Assembly (NCBI RefSeq): GCF_900187645.1
Contig: NZ_FYEE01000020.1
Coordinates: forward strand, 1 to 36,436
Direction of reading: 5' to 3'
DNA from: Pseudomonas sp. Irchel 3E20
GTDB taxonomy: Bacteria > Pseudomonadota > Gammaproteobacteria > Pseudomonadales > Pseudomonadaceae
DNA: 36,436 nucleotides
The notes below the pieces were generated by a model. That model saw nothing but the letters and a program-made list of their open reading frames with translations. It did no database searches and was not told where the DNA came from. This document shows, piece after piece, positions 17,101 to 24,964 of this stretch. The translations under genes and the position numbers were made by a program. How positions within the stretch are numbered: the first letter of the stretch is position 1; each line of letters opens with the position of its first letter.

Positions 17101-18862
17101 CATGCATGTCAGCGAGCGTGGCAGCTTCACTGACGCCCACCGCCAGACCGTACAGCAGCGCTATCACGAACAGCTGCAGGAGCAGGCGCGAGCCCAGTTG
17201 CACCGGATCGAGGTGTTCAAGCAAAAAAACGAAAATCAGCCGATCGCTCGTTTTGAGAGCAGCCTGATCGAGCATATCGAAGACTATGTAGACAACCTGC
17301 GCCGGCAGATGGCGTTGCTGATCCTCAGTCGCAGTGCCGCCAAGCCTTCACCTGCTACTGCCGAGCGCTGGTACAAGGAGTTGGAATCCGAGGACGATGA
17401 CGTAGCGGACCAGGCTCACCGTGAAAGTGTCGCAAGCCTGAGCCTCATGGCCGGGTTCAACGAACAGCTGTTGCAACTGAGCATTGAGGAGCGTGCACGC
17501 CTGGAGGAATTGGCCGCCATTGCCGGCTACGAGCCGGCCACCAGCCGTTTGCGCGACACCGCCGGGCCACACCGTACACCCTTGGATTGGCGGATAAAAC
17601 TGATCGAGGTCTATCAGGGCATGGCGCTCAAAAGGCGCCCGTTGCCTCAGGAATACGGTGACTTCTTGGCCGCCAAGGCCTCCCTGGACCTGTTGGTGCG
17701 TGAAGTCCTGAGCCACAAGAACCTGCTGGAAACCGATGCCCTGACGCTGGAGCGGCGCATCGAGCTGCTGGGGGATGTCCTGGAGCAGTATTCGGGAATC
17801 CAGGACCGCCTCGGCTTCATCTTTGCGACGTATCCGCAACTGTTCGAGGCGCAGTATGGCGACAAGTTGTTGGCCCTGATTACCGACCTGTTGAGCGAAG
17901 CGGAGCACTCACAGGCCCTGATGCTACGTGAGCGCACCAGCCAGGTGGTGCCGCAGGTGGCAAGGGTTTCGGCCAGCGGTACGCGCCAGCGCCTGATTGT
18001 GACGCGCAACCGCCAGGTACTGAGCGGGCGCGTGCGCGAGCGCACCCCGGATTCGGACGTGGAAATCGTGGAGGTGCAAGACCCTATCGATCAACACTCC
18101 CTCGGTACGTTCAAGGAAAGCGCCCAGGCCGGTGAGTGGGAGGAGATCCCCAGCACCACACTGCGGCCGGCGGCGCCGGCGCGCGCCCTCAAGCACCTGC
18201 TGGGTGACGCCGACACCCTGTTGAGCCGAGTGGACCGCGCAATCAGCGACGCGCGCAAAATCGCCCGCCAGTCCAACTCCCCCATTGGTGTTGAGGCCGA
18301 GCTGACGCGGGTTGGCGAAGGTTTACGCGACAGTGCGCGGAAAATCAGCCAGACCCTCGAGCAACGTGAGCAGGGGGGCGGGGCCGCTGCCAGCAAACGC
18401 GAGGCCGACCTATTGAGCAACCTTGAAGCGGCGGCGCTGCGCCTGATCGAAGAGGGCCGGCAACTGCGCATCGAGATCATCCTGCGCAACCCGCCACAAG
18501 CGCCGCGCATCGAGTACCTCAAGGCCCAGGGCGAAGTGGAAATAGTGAAGGTAGAAGGCTGGGTCAAGCTCAGCCGCGAGGATGACTATTTACAGGAGTA
18601 CCTGATCCGCGACCGGGAGCGTCGGCCCGTGGCCTACGCGCATTTTCACTACCGTTCGCCGCAGGCTCCAGCCGCCGAGTTCACGGCCGCGCACCTGAAA
18701 TTACCGCAACAGCGGTACCTCAGTTTTGTGCCGGTCGAAGGCCAGAGCGAGCAAATCACCCTGGCCGCGTACCGCAGCACCATCGGCTCGCGCCTGGCCC
18801 AATCGCTATTTTTCGCGGTCAGCCAAACCACCACCCGCAAGGGGCGGCCGGACTATTGGTGA
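14198..18862 (+). CDS. Very large toxin-like protein (DUF6543 / dermonecrotic-toxin N-terminal type)
   Basis: This 1554-residue protein has no signal peptide and no membrane segment at the start. Its general features recall the large Pseudomonas proteins annotated as DUF6543 or dermonecrotic toxin-like: long helical N-terminal region (LEQVANSLIQQALDERF), a conserved middle segment (GLYRVFIGPQRFHLHAYLEG, WIKSDGQGNWSFDFGLRLRGG, about residues 855-925), then a Lys/Gln-rich predicted coiled coil (about 930-1015). The last 120 residues read EVEIVKVEGWVKLSRE...PVAYAHFHYRS, a beta-rich end. I see no protease, glycosyltransferase or deamidase motif, so the activity is unknown. The start ATG at 14198 follows CAGGAACC; an in-frame ATG at 14108 would add 30 residues without signal character. 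The family link is from memory and is moderately sure. Confidence 0.7.
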   Translation: MTHHQRPYDQLAVSRVYLQTVFADRPHLEQVANSLIQQALDERFAGQGLRAFALGIGEPVELVAEGAPTTYRHVTSVADALIGRLMHGSAINYNPTRQVPLRLGGGAVVRLIAGPSVDDLEQMINHLAPLLLEAFQDALAAYWSAKPLQDPLSTRWRIVSNQMRLCLSQAPQNPPLASLEEKQVLSELYPLKADRDKAVGAGRFRVSLVYAVSGGDVGEWLPLLVLQRQWASRRATYVYSPGQSVLALDTLDDLGPLLPRYLSRHRSGQAIQWTLHEPDGDVFDQLALCILEKQLRDLAAVRWSTFPSVAYYKHLLSSLTAPHAWFGAPTSLAEEALPLWLQTAAAATRLRYSQQLDDLAGVQLEAAGADYLQGLDPILAYTRKALQAQMALDYPQEVMIDPDHYALAFTRTQGGTVGWTQTTQRTLTQWALDNPFVQPYARVELINLAEPGYAPDWWLKVPYLQALIERVDIGKQYPAMLERKLLGDDVEAARRRGLFCAQVRVQLPLLALEHVIRRQHGFTDEGLALVRQAVAVDPGAGQVNGQKIVVRPLAFLTHAGGKAHVARNMFVIGASDVATSVHVLYRPGGPQLLEQFPTRQAVLDSVARTGTALNRAVLDSLDEPARALFGNGGFLSPHEQRFLQGDEYGPSRASSPALLSDEPVAGDFLLRVFQDNAQALVAQAKRQAVSTEAQRWRAFENDLWQLFDVVLPLLRGPLSAAGWLLQMMQGSQVLVALQRNGDQATRARATAQFISTLSALLLHPVASLDQRLRLPQGHPVSVPAALEQVGDQLLTKAAPQDICPLYTPSWGSATQALAPAMQAELETFKWRAQNAHPSQPWPAKPEFAQTEGATKGLYRVFIGPQRFHLHAYLEGGLYPVRDVQEGTRVVDLAQPSRLGPWIKSDGQGNWSFDFGLRLRGGMPRKKNMPTRADFQRRNLELAQQHANAVAQMLKVEEKLAAVLALYQRMHVSERGSFTDAHRQTVQQRYHEQLQEQARAQLHRIEVFKQKNENQPIARFESSLIEHIEDYVDNLRRQMALLILSRSAAKPSPATAERWYKELESEDDDVADQAHRESVASLSLMAGFNEQLLQLSIEERARLEELAAIAGYEPATSRLRDTAGPHRTPLDWRIKLIEVYQGMALKRRPLPQEYGDFLAAKASLDLLVREVLSHKNLLETDALTLERRIELLGDVLEQYSGIQDRLGFIFATYPQLFEAQYGDKLLALITDLLSEAEHSQALMLRERTSQVVPQVARVSASGTRQRLIVTRNRQVLSGRVRERTPDSDVEIVEVQDPIDQHSLGTFKESAQAGEWEEIPSTTLRPAAPARALKHLLGDADTLLSRVDRAISDARKIARQSNSPIGVEAELTRVGEGLRDSARKISQTLEQREQGGGAAASKREADLLSNLEAAALRLIEEGRQLRIEIILRNPPQAPRIEYLKAQGEVEIVKVEGWVKLSREDDYLQEYLIRDRERRPVAYAHFHYRSPQAPAAEFTAAHLKLPQQRYLSFVPVEGQSEQITLAAYRSTIGSRLAQSLFFAVSQTTTRKGRPDYW

Positions 18863-18885
18863 AGCCGCCATTGCGGGCGGCTTCA
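18860..18885. terminator. Hairpin shared by convergent genes
   Basis: A perfect 10-base inverted repeat (tgaagccgcc / ggcggcttca, six-base loop) starts in the stop codon of the large toxin-like gene and lies before the 3' end of the minus-strand lipoprotein. It has no T-tract, so it is a weak or Rho-assisted terminator candidate. Confidence 0.5.
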
Positions 18886-18904
18886 ACGACCCAAACCCCC
18901 GGGG

Positions 18905-19519
18905 TTACTTGACCTGGGCGTTGTAGAACACGCTGGCCGTGCCTTCTTTTTTCACGGTCAGCTTGTTGCCTTCGGCCAGGGCTTCGACGTTTTCCGAGCA
19001 GCCGTCGATCTGGGTCTTGCCCTGCACCGATTCGGTGGCGGTGTCGAAGGTGAAGGCGTAGGTGCTGGCGGGGCAGGCGTTGCCGCCTTCGCCGGTGGAC
19101 ACGATCAACAGGTACTTGCCACCGAAGGCGTAGGCTTTTTCGATGGCGACATAGCCGGTGACTTCCACGTCATCGACCACGTACTCCATGACATTCACCA
19201 CCCCGGCGCGGGACTGGTAGTTGATGGCCTGGCCCAGGGTATCGAGGCTTTGCAGGGTAAACACATCGGCCACCCCGGACTCGGTCACCAGCAGCGGCTC
19301 ATAGGCCATGGCTGGGGCCGCCGGGGCGGCGACCAGGGGCGATGCAGCCTGTGGCGAGGTGCATTTGCCGTCGTCGCAGATGCGGTCGCCCTTGCAGTCG
19401 GTGTCCTTGAGGCACTGGGCAGGCGCGGCGCCGGCCTGGGGTGCGGAGCTGGGTTCGGCGGCTTTGTCGCAGCCGGCCAGGGCCAGGGCGGTGAGCGAGA
19501 GGGCAAGGAGCAGTTTCAT
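18905..19519 (-). CDS. Lipoprotein with a Cys-rich N-terminal motif
   Basis: This 204-residue lipoprotein has the signal peptide MKLLLALSLTALALAGC with a good lipobox. Soon after an Ala/Pro linker comes QCLKDTDCKGDRICDDGKC, four evenly spaced cysteines of the DC.G..C..G.C type found in small disulphide-knotted modules. A second linker (SPLVAAPAAPAM) leads to a beta-rich domain of about 130 residues with a further cysteine pair (NACPAS, DGCSEN). The function is unknown; the layout suggests an envelope sensor or binding protein. The start at 19519 has AGGGAAG upstream. Longer in-frame readings towards 19933 have no signal character. Confidence 0.8.
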   Translation of the reverse strand: MKLLLALSLTALALAGCDKAAEPSSAPQAGAAPAQCLKDTDCKGDRICDDGKCTSPQAASPLVAAPAAPAMAYEPLLVTESGVADVFTLQSLDTLGQAINYQSRAGVVNVMEYVVDDVEVTGYVAIEKAYAFGGKYLLIVSTGEGGNACPASTYAFTFDTATESVQGKTQIDGCSENVEALAEGNKLTVKKEGTASVFYNAQVK

Positions 19520-20118
19520 CGGTAAGGTCTTCCCTGAGGAGTGATCGGTGGCCGGGGAATTTAAAGGCCTTTGCGTGACATTACTAGGCCACTGTTTCCG
19601 GGCCGGGCCGCCCAGGGCCCTGATTCCCAATAGTTTTTTTGACGGGCCAGTACGTCCTGTGGACAATGGCGGCATTCTGCTCCACCGATGCTGGCCCGCC
19701 CGGTTCTTGAACCGGGTGTCAGGCATCTTGCGATTCACGCACCCGATGCGCCCGCGTTTCGTGCCGCGGGCATGGGGGCCTACAGTTTTTTCCCGCCCGG
19801 TTTCCCGGTGTTTTTTCCAAGTGGAGCCATACTGGCTTGTGTCGCCCGGCTGTTCGTGGGCGTCGGCATGGGTGTGGTCGGGTTCAACCAGCGTTTTTTG
19901 CGTCTTCGGACGCACCAACAGAATCGATGTCACTCAAGCAGCTGAAGCCAATAGCAATAAAAAGTCAGCGCGCGAAGGACATATAAAGTGAGGCCCTGGA
20001 TGTTCAGTCGGCCTTGTGTGCTCACCCGCCAGCCTCATCAGTACGCACCCGGGCCTAGCCTGGGCGCGGGCGATTGGGGCGGGCGGGGCGGATGGCGTTT
20101 TATGACAGGTATCACAGT
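19520..20118 (+). other. 600-base gene-free region upstream of mqo
   Basis: I see no protein-like frame here on either strand; the open frames lack coherent amino-acid content. A candidate sigma-70 promoter on the plus strand is TTGACG (19639-19644), 17 bases, GACAAT (19662-19667), which would give an mqo leader of about 440 bases. T-rich runs near 19630, 19786 and 19896 and the A-rich stretch at 19950-19987 are unexplained. The long leader may contain regulation of mqo. Confidence 0.35.
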
Positions 20119-21762
20119 ATGCTCAAGCAAATGAACAAGGCCCTTCTGGGCCTGGCACTGTCGGTCGGGGTGATGTCTGCCCACGCCGAGGAGCCAAAGA
20201 AAGTCGACGTGTTGCTCATCGGCGGCGGGATCATGAGCACGACCCTCGGGGTCTGGATCAACGAACTCGAACCGCAATGGACCATGGAAATGGTCGAGCG
20301 CCTCGACGGCGTGGCCCTGGAAAGCTCCAACGGCTGGAACAACGCGGGCACCGGCCACTCGGCCCTGGCCGAATTGAACTACACCCCCGAAGACAAGAAC
20401 GGCAACGTCGAGATCCCCAAGGCCGTTGAAATCAACGAAGCCTTCCAGATCTCCCGCCAGTTCTGGTCCTGGCAGGTCAAGAACGGCGTGTTGAAGAACC
20501 CGCGTTCGTTCATCAACTCCACCCCGCACATGAGCTTCGTGTGGGGCGATGACAACATCAAGTTCCTGAAGAAACGCTACGAAGCCCTGCAGGCCAGCCC
20601 GCTGTTCGCCGGCATGCAGTATTCCGAAGACCCGGCGCAGATCAAGCAATGGGTGCCATTGATGATGGAAGGCCGTGACCCGGCCCAGAAAATCGCCGCC
20701 ACTTGGAGCCCGCTTGGCACCGACGTGAACTTTGGCGAAATCACCCGCCAGTTCGCCGCACACCTGCAAAGCAAGCCCAACTTCGCGTTGAAGCTGTCCA
20801 GCGAAGTGCAGGACATCACCCGCAACGACGACGGGTCGTGGCGTGTCAGCTACAAAAACCTCAAGGACGGCAGCAAGACCGAGACCGACGCCAAGTTCGT
20901 GTTCATCGGCGCCGGCGGCGGTGCCCTGCACCTGCTGCAAAAATCGGGCATCCCCGAAGCGCGTGAATACGCAGGCTTCCCGGTAGGCGGCTCGTTCCTG
21001 GTGACCGAGAACCCGACCATCGCCCAGCAGCACCTGGCCAAAGCCTATGGCAAGGCCTCGGTGGGCGCACCGCCCATGTCGGTGCCGCACCTGGACACCC
21101 GCGTGCTCGACGGCAAGCGCGTGATCCTGTTTGGCCCGTTCGCGACCTTCTCCACCAAGTTCCTCAAGGAAGGCTCGTACTTCGACCTGCTGACCAGCAC
21201 CACCACCCACAACATCTGGCCGATGACCAAGGTTGGCATCGAGCAGTACCCGCTGGTGGAATACCTGGCCGGGCAACTGATGCTGTCGGATGAAGACCGC
21301 TTCGCCGCGCTGAAGGAATACTTCCCCAACGCCAAGAGCGAAGACTGGCGCCTGTGGCAGGCCGGCCAGCGCGTGCAAATCATCAAGCGTGACGAAGAGA
21401 AGGGCGGCGTGCTGAAACTGGGCACCGAGATCGTGGCGGCCAAGGACGGCAGCATCGCCGGCCTGTTGGGCGCCTCGCCGGGTGCTTCCACCGCTGCGCC
21501 GATCATGCTCAGCGTGCTGGAGAAAGTATTCAAGGACAAAGTCGCCACCCCGGCCTGGCAAGAGAAGCTGCACCAGATCGTGCCAAGCTACGGCACCCAG
21601 CTCAACGGCAGCCCTGAGCGCGTCGCGCAAGAATGGGCGTACACCAGCGACGTGCTGCAACTGGACACGCCCCCGGCGATCCCGCACACCGCCGCGCCCC
21701 AAACCCCGGTCGCCCCGCAAGCGGCGCCCCAGAGCAACCCGGCCGCCGACATGGCCCTGTAG
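20119..21762 (+). CDS. mqo: Malate:quinone oxidoreductase
   Basis: This FAD enzyme oxidises malate to oxaloacetate and passes electrons to the quinone pool at the cytoplasmic membrane; it is the main malate-oxidising step of the TCA cycle in many pseudomonads. The 547-residue product has a hydrophobic leader (MNKALLGLALSVGVMSAHAEE) and then the FAD-binding fold VDVLLIGGGIMSTTLG. Family segments include SSNGWNNAGTGHSALAELNYTP, SFVWG, GAGGGALHLLQKSG, FPVGGSFLV and GASPGASTAAP. The C terminus carries an unusual Pro/Ala/Gln-rich tail of about 30 residues. I use the ATG at 20119; ATGs at 20131 and 20092 are possible. A strong terminator follows. Confidence 0.93.
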   Translation: MLKQMNKALLGLALSVGVMSAHAEEPKKVDVLLIGGGIMSTTLGVWINELEPQWTMEMVERLDGVALESSNGWNNAGTGHSALAELNYTPEDKNGNVEIPKAVEINEAFQISRQFWSWQVKNGVLKNPRSFINSTPHMSFVWGDDNIKFLKKRYEALQASPLFAGMQYSEDPAQIKQWVPLMMEGRDPAQKIAATWSPLGTDVNFGEITRQFAAHLQSKPNFALKLSSEVQDITRNDDGSWRVSYKNLKDGSKTETDAKFVFIGAGGGALHLLQKSGIPEAREYAGFPVGGSFLVTENPTIAQQHLAKAYGKASVGAPPMSVPHLDTRVLDGKRVILFGPFATFSTKFLKEGSYFDLLTSTTTHNIWPMTKVGIEQYPLVEYLAGQLMLSDEDRFAALKEYFPNAKSEDWRLWQAGQRVQIIKRDEEKGGVLKLGTEIVAAKDGSIAGLLGASPGASTAAPIMLSVLEKVFKDKVATPAWQEKLHQIVPSYGTQLNGSPERVAQEWAYTSDVLQLDTPPAIPHTAAPQTPVAPQAAPQSNPAADMAL

Positions 21763-21785
21763 CACTGCGGTTTGAAACGCCCATG

Positions 21786-21818
21786 AAAAAGCCCGACCTG
21801 TGAAGGTCGGGCTTTTTT
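21786..21818 (+). terminator. Rho-independent terminator of mqo
   Basis: A nine-base perfect stem (gcccgacct / aggtcgggc) with loop GTGA is flanked by A5 on the left and T6 on the right, so it may act in both directions. Confidence 0.92.
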
Positions 21819-21836
21819 GGTTTGGGCCGCGCCCCT

Positions 21837-22044
21837 ATGGGAGCTAGCTTGCTCGCGATGGCGGCATTCAGGCTGCTGGAAGTGCATCGCCTGTCCCGGC
21901 CTCATCGCGGGCAAGGCCCGCTCCCACAGTGTGGGTGGAATTTTCATGTTTTCTCTGTGGGAGCGAGCCTGCTCGCGATGGCGGCATTCGGGCCGCCACA
22001 AGTGCATCGCCTGCCCCCGCCTCATCGCGGGCAAGGCTCCCACA
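21837..22044. repeat. Tandem pair of REP doublets, 120-base spacing
   Basis: Two copies start at 21837 and 21956. Each has a forward unit (ggagc-agc-tgctcgcgatgg), a spacer containing agtgcatcgcctg and an inverted unit (ctcatcgcgggcaaggc ... tcccacag). Corresponding bases are exactly 120 apart. They separate mqo from the convergent ada gene. Confidence 0.85.
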
Positions 22045-22048
22045 GTCG

Positions 22049-23125
22049 TTAGCCTTTTTCGGGGGGGCAGTGGCTGCCCTCGCGTTCCAGCAACTGGCGC
22101 TTGCGCTCCACCCCCCAGCGGTAGCCCGACAGCGCTCCGTCGCTGCGCACCACGCGGTGGCAGGGGATGGCGACGGCCAGGGGATTGGCGCCGCAAGCCT
22201 GGGCCACGGCGCGCGATGAAGTGGGAGCGCCGATCATCCGCGCGATCTGGGCATAGGTGGCGGTGGCGCCGGCCGGAATGCTACGCAGGGCCTGCCAGAC
22301 CCGTTCCTGGAACGCGGTGCCGCGCAGGTCCAGAGGCAAGTCCAGGCCCAGGGCCGGGGCTTCGACGAAACCCACCACCTTGGCCACCCACTGCTCGAAG
22401 CCCGGGTCGGCGCCGATCAGTTCGGCGTGGGGGAAGCGGTCCTGCAGGTCGCGGGCCAAGGCGTCGGGATCGTCCCCCAGCAGAATCGCGCAAATGCCCT
22501 TGTGGCTTTGCGCGACCAGAATCGCCCCCAGAGAGCATTGGCCCACGGCGAAGCGGATTTCGGTGTTGGTGCCACCGGCGCGGTATTGGCTGGGTTTCAT
22601 CCCCAACAACTGGTCGGCACTTTCATAGAAACGGCTGTTGGCGTTGAACCCCGCGTCATACAGCGCCGCGGTGATGGAGCCGCCCTTGGCCAGTTGCTCG
22701 CGCAGTTTGCGGCCCCGGTGGGCGCTGGCGTAGGCCCGGGGCGTAAGCCCGGTGACAGCCTTGAACACGCGGTGGAAGTGGAACGGGCTCAACCCGGCCT
22801 GCTCGGCCAGTTGCTTGAGGTTGGGCGGGCTGTCGGCTTGCTCGATGCACTGGCAAGCCTGGGTCACCCGCGCCGTGTCGAGTTCACTCTGCTCGCCGCC
22901 GGCCCGTTTGCTGGCGCGGTAACCCGCGGCCTCGGCCTGTTGGGCGGTGTCGAAGAACTCGACGTTCTCCCGCCGTGGCAGGCGCGAAGGGCTGCTGGCG
23001 CGGCGGTAGATACCGGTGGTTTTCACCCCATAGACGAAGTGTGAGTCCGCCGCCGGGTCACGGGCCAGTACCGCCAGCCAGCGTGGGTCGTCGGCGGTGG
23101 GGGCATTACGGTGGGCGCTGTTCAT
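22049..23125 (-). CDS. ada: Ada-type regulator / O6-alkylguanine-DNA alkyltransferase lacking the N-terminal cysteines
   Basis: This 358-residue protein has the three parts of Ada. An N-terminal Ada-fold (DSHFVYGVKTTGIYRRASS, about 28-80) is followed by an AraC-type helix-turn-helix (LKQLAEQAGLSPFHFHRVFK, about 100-180) and the alkyltransferase domain with the active-site motif IPCHRVV (Cys322) and the EF..RVW and ATYAQIA signatures. In E. coli Ada the first domain binds zinc through Cys38, 42, 69 and 72, and Cys38 accepts methyl groups from phosphotriesters. Here the matching residues are Arg41, Ser45, Ser72 and Ala75, so this domain should neither bind zinc nor accept methyl groups in that way. 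DNA repair at O6-methylguanine should remain. Start ATG 23125 with CAGGT upstream; a start at 23158 is possible. Confidence 0.88.
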   Translation of the reverse strand: MNSAHRNAPTADDPRWLAVLARDPAADSHFVYGVKTTGIYRRASSPSRLPRRENVEFFDTAQQAEAAGYRASKRAGGEQSELDTARVTQACQCIEQADSPPNLKQLAEQAGLSPFHFHRVFKAVTGLTPRAYASAHRGRKLREQLAKGGSITAALYDAGFNANSRFYESADQLLGMKPSQYRAGGTNTEIRFAVGQCSLGAILVAQSHKGICAILLGDDPDALARDLQDRFPHAELIGADPGFEQWVAKVVGFVEAPALGLDLPLDLRGTAFQERVWQALRSIPAGATATYAQIARMIGAPTSSRAVAQACGANPLAVAIPCHRVVRSDGALSGYRWGVERKRQLLEREGSHCPPEKG

Positions 23126-23217
23126 GGGGGCGTACCTGCAGCGTGGCGAAGTGAGCACAGCTTAGGGCATCCGTGGCTGTGCGAACTCCGAGTCTTGCGG
23201 TGTAACTCGCCGGGCGT

Positions 23218-23760
23218 TTACTTGAGGCTGACCTGGCCGCGGGCGTACATCGCGATCGAGCCGTGGTCGGGGATCGTGCAGGTCACCACGCCCGGCTCGC
23301 CGGGGGTTTTCTCATCGAGCAGGGTGATGACGTCGGCCAGGTGGAAGTATTGGTCGTCGCGCATTTGCTTGGCCGCCGCGGCGTAATACACCAGGCTCCC
23401 CAGCACCTCGGTGAAGGCCTGGTAGCACTGCTCTTCTTCGCTGTAGTTTTTTTCTTTGATCTTGCGCTCGCTCAACGTCGCCATCCGCACAACCACCGGT
23501 TCCTGGGCGGTGGAGGTGGGGTTGGCCGCGACGCTGTCCATCGCGTAGGTGATTTTCGGTTTGCGCGGGTTGTAGTGGTAGCGCAGGAACTTCCAGTCCT
23601 TGAGCGCATAGGCCAGGGCTTTTTCCGGGTCCAGGTAGAGCGTCACGTCATGGGTGTTCTGCACGCGTTTGCCGATCAGCGGCGAGGCGGCCTGGGCGGT
23701 TTGCAGGCTGGCGCCGAGGGTGAACAGGGCCAGTGCGCAGGCAAGGGGGGCGATTCTCAT
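23218..23760 (-). CDS. Exported protein of unknown function
   Basis: This 180-residue protein has a Sec signal peptide MRIAPLACALALFTLGASL with cleavage probably after AQA. The mature part is a single alpha/beta-looking domain: VTLYLDPEKALAYALKDWKF, YHYNPRKPKITYAMDS, then a helical EEQCYQAFTEVLGSLVYYAAAAKQ and ending YARGQVSLK. Two cysteines (EEQC and VTCT) could pair in the periplasm. I do not recognise the family. The start at 23760 gives the clean signal peptide; a longer reading to 23877 places 39 unlikely residues before it. Confidence 0.7.
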   Translation of the reverse strand: MRIAPLACALALFTLGASLQTAQAASPLIGKRVQNTHDVTLYLDPEKALAYALKDWKFLRYHYNPRKPKITYAMDSVAANPTSTAQEPVVVRMATLSERKIKEKNYSEEEQCYQAFTEVLGSLVYYAAAAKQMRDDQYFHLADVITLLDEKTPGEPGVVTCTIPDHGSIAMYARGQVSLK

Positions 23761-24026
23761 CCCGGGTTTCCATTCCAAAAATTGATAGATGGCTAAATGC
23801 TGGCGGATGCTTGCACGCAGGCCTGGGTCGGTCAACGTTTGCGGCTGGCCGAGCGTCACACCGCTGAGGTTGGGCAAAATAAAAATTCATCGTTTGTGAG
23901 CCGCAAGGCTCTAGGTCAAGCTTCTTTGTGTTTAAAAAGTTTGAAAATTTTTTGAATTTTTCTGTAGGGCTTATCTCGAAGTGATTCCTGAATAGTCTGT
24001 CTTTCACATAGGGAGTTTGAAAAACG

Positions 24027-24779
24027 ATGTCTACTGTATTCGGAAAAATCCTCGCCAAGACCTCCGTCCTGGCCCTCGTCGCCAGCCCGTTTTGCGCGAT
24101 CGCCGCACCGTCCACCGCACCGATTTCCACCTTCGGCCTGCTGGGCAGCTACAACGACTTCAAGCTTGAAGGCGGCAGCGAAAGCGAGAAGGATCACATG
24201 CCTGAGGGTGGCCTGTTCTACAACTTCGGCAACAAGATGACCGCTGAATCCGGGTTTATCTACCAGGCCGGGGTGGACGCCAAGTTCGGCGAGCGCGACG
24301 ACAACAAGCTCAAGGAAGGCCAGGCTGACCTGGACCTGGGCTGGCGCGCGGCGTTGGACGCACGCAACTTCGTCGATGTGCTGGTTGGCGGTGGCTACAC
24401 CTGGACCCGCTACGAGCCGGGCTCGACCGACTACGACATGGAGTTGACCGCCAAGACCCCGTTCGCCAAGGCTGCGCTGGGCTACAACCACCAGTTCGAC
24501 GACTCCACCCTGCGGGTGGAACTGGGCGCACGCCACAGCATCGGGGGCGAAGCGCACCTGAAGGTCGACGACATCGGCAGCGACACCGTGGACCTCAAGG
24601 ACCGCACCAACCCTTATGCCGAAGTCAGCCTGCTGATGAACCAGAAGGGCGACCTGCCGATCATGGCGGGGCTGTACTACACCCGTACCGAATACAAGCT
24701 GGATGAGGATTCGGACGCAGCCGACAACACCAAACTCAAGCGTGATGAGTTTGGCTTCAAGGTGGGTGTGGCGTTCTAA
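24027..24779 (+). CDS. Outer-membrane beta-barrel protein
   Basis: This 250-residue protein has a signal peptide ending AIAAP and a mature part made of alternating amphipathic strands: STFGLLGSYNDFKLEG, HMPEGGLFYNFGNKMT, ADLDLGWRAALDA, VLVGGGYTWTRYEP, PIMAGLYYTRTEYKL. It ends KVGVAF with the terminal Phe typical of BAM-assembled barrels. Size and strand count suggest an 8- to 10-strand barrel. No named family is recognised. Ribosome site GGGAG is at 24011-24015. The 140 bases upstream are strikingly AT-rich (runs of A and T at 23930-23965), unlike the surroundings, and probably contain the promoter. Confidence 0.8.
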   Translation: MSTVFGKILAKTSVLALVASPFCAIAAPSTAPISTFGLLGSYNDFKLEGGSESEKDHMPEGGLFYNFGNKMTAESGFIYQAGVDAKFGERDDNKLKEGQADLDLGWRAALDARNFVDVLVGGGYTWTRYEPGSTDYDMELTAKTPFAKAALGYNHQFDDSTLRVELGARHSIGGEAHLKVDDIGSDTVDLKDRTNPYAEVSLLMNQKGDLPIMAGLYYTRTEYKLDEDSDAADNTKLKRDEFGFKVGVAF

Positions 24780-24857
24780 ATAGCCTGGGATAGGGCCCGC
24801 TTTCTCAGGAGGGCGGGTTGCACCCAGCGTCTGAAGGCTGGCGTAAAACCAGTGTAG

Positions 24858-24937
24858 GAGCGGGCCTGCCCGCGATGAGGCCAGGTCAGCCAGCTTGAAT
24901 GTTGGCTGACCTGGCCTCATCGCGGGCAGGCCCGCTC
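24858..24937. repeat. Perfect 35-base inverted repeat (REP doublet)
   Basis: Bases 24858-24892 and 24903-24937 are exact reverse complements, separated by ten bases (gcttgaatgt). The outer part is the REP core (gagcgggcctgcccgcgatg). The inner 15 bases of each arm (gaggccaggtcagcc) are not part of the short core but are also perfectly paired. It lies between two convergent genes and can form a long hairpin that may stop transcription from both sides. Confidence 0.92.
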
Positions 24938-24964
24938 CCACGGGTTTGCTAGTTAGGCAGGGCC

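Noticed and set aside
20038..21765. 575-codon minus-strand frame opposite mqo
   Set aside because: mqo is unmistakable on the plus strand; the antisense frame has no family motif.
13366..24937. REP repeats taken as a CRISPR array or insertion-sequence ends
   Set aside because: The units are few, palindromic and irregularly spaced, with no unique spacers of constant length, no cas genes and no transposase frame.
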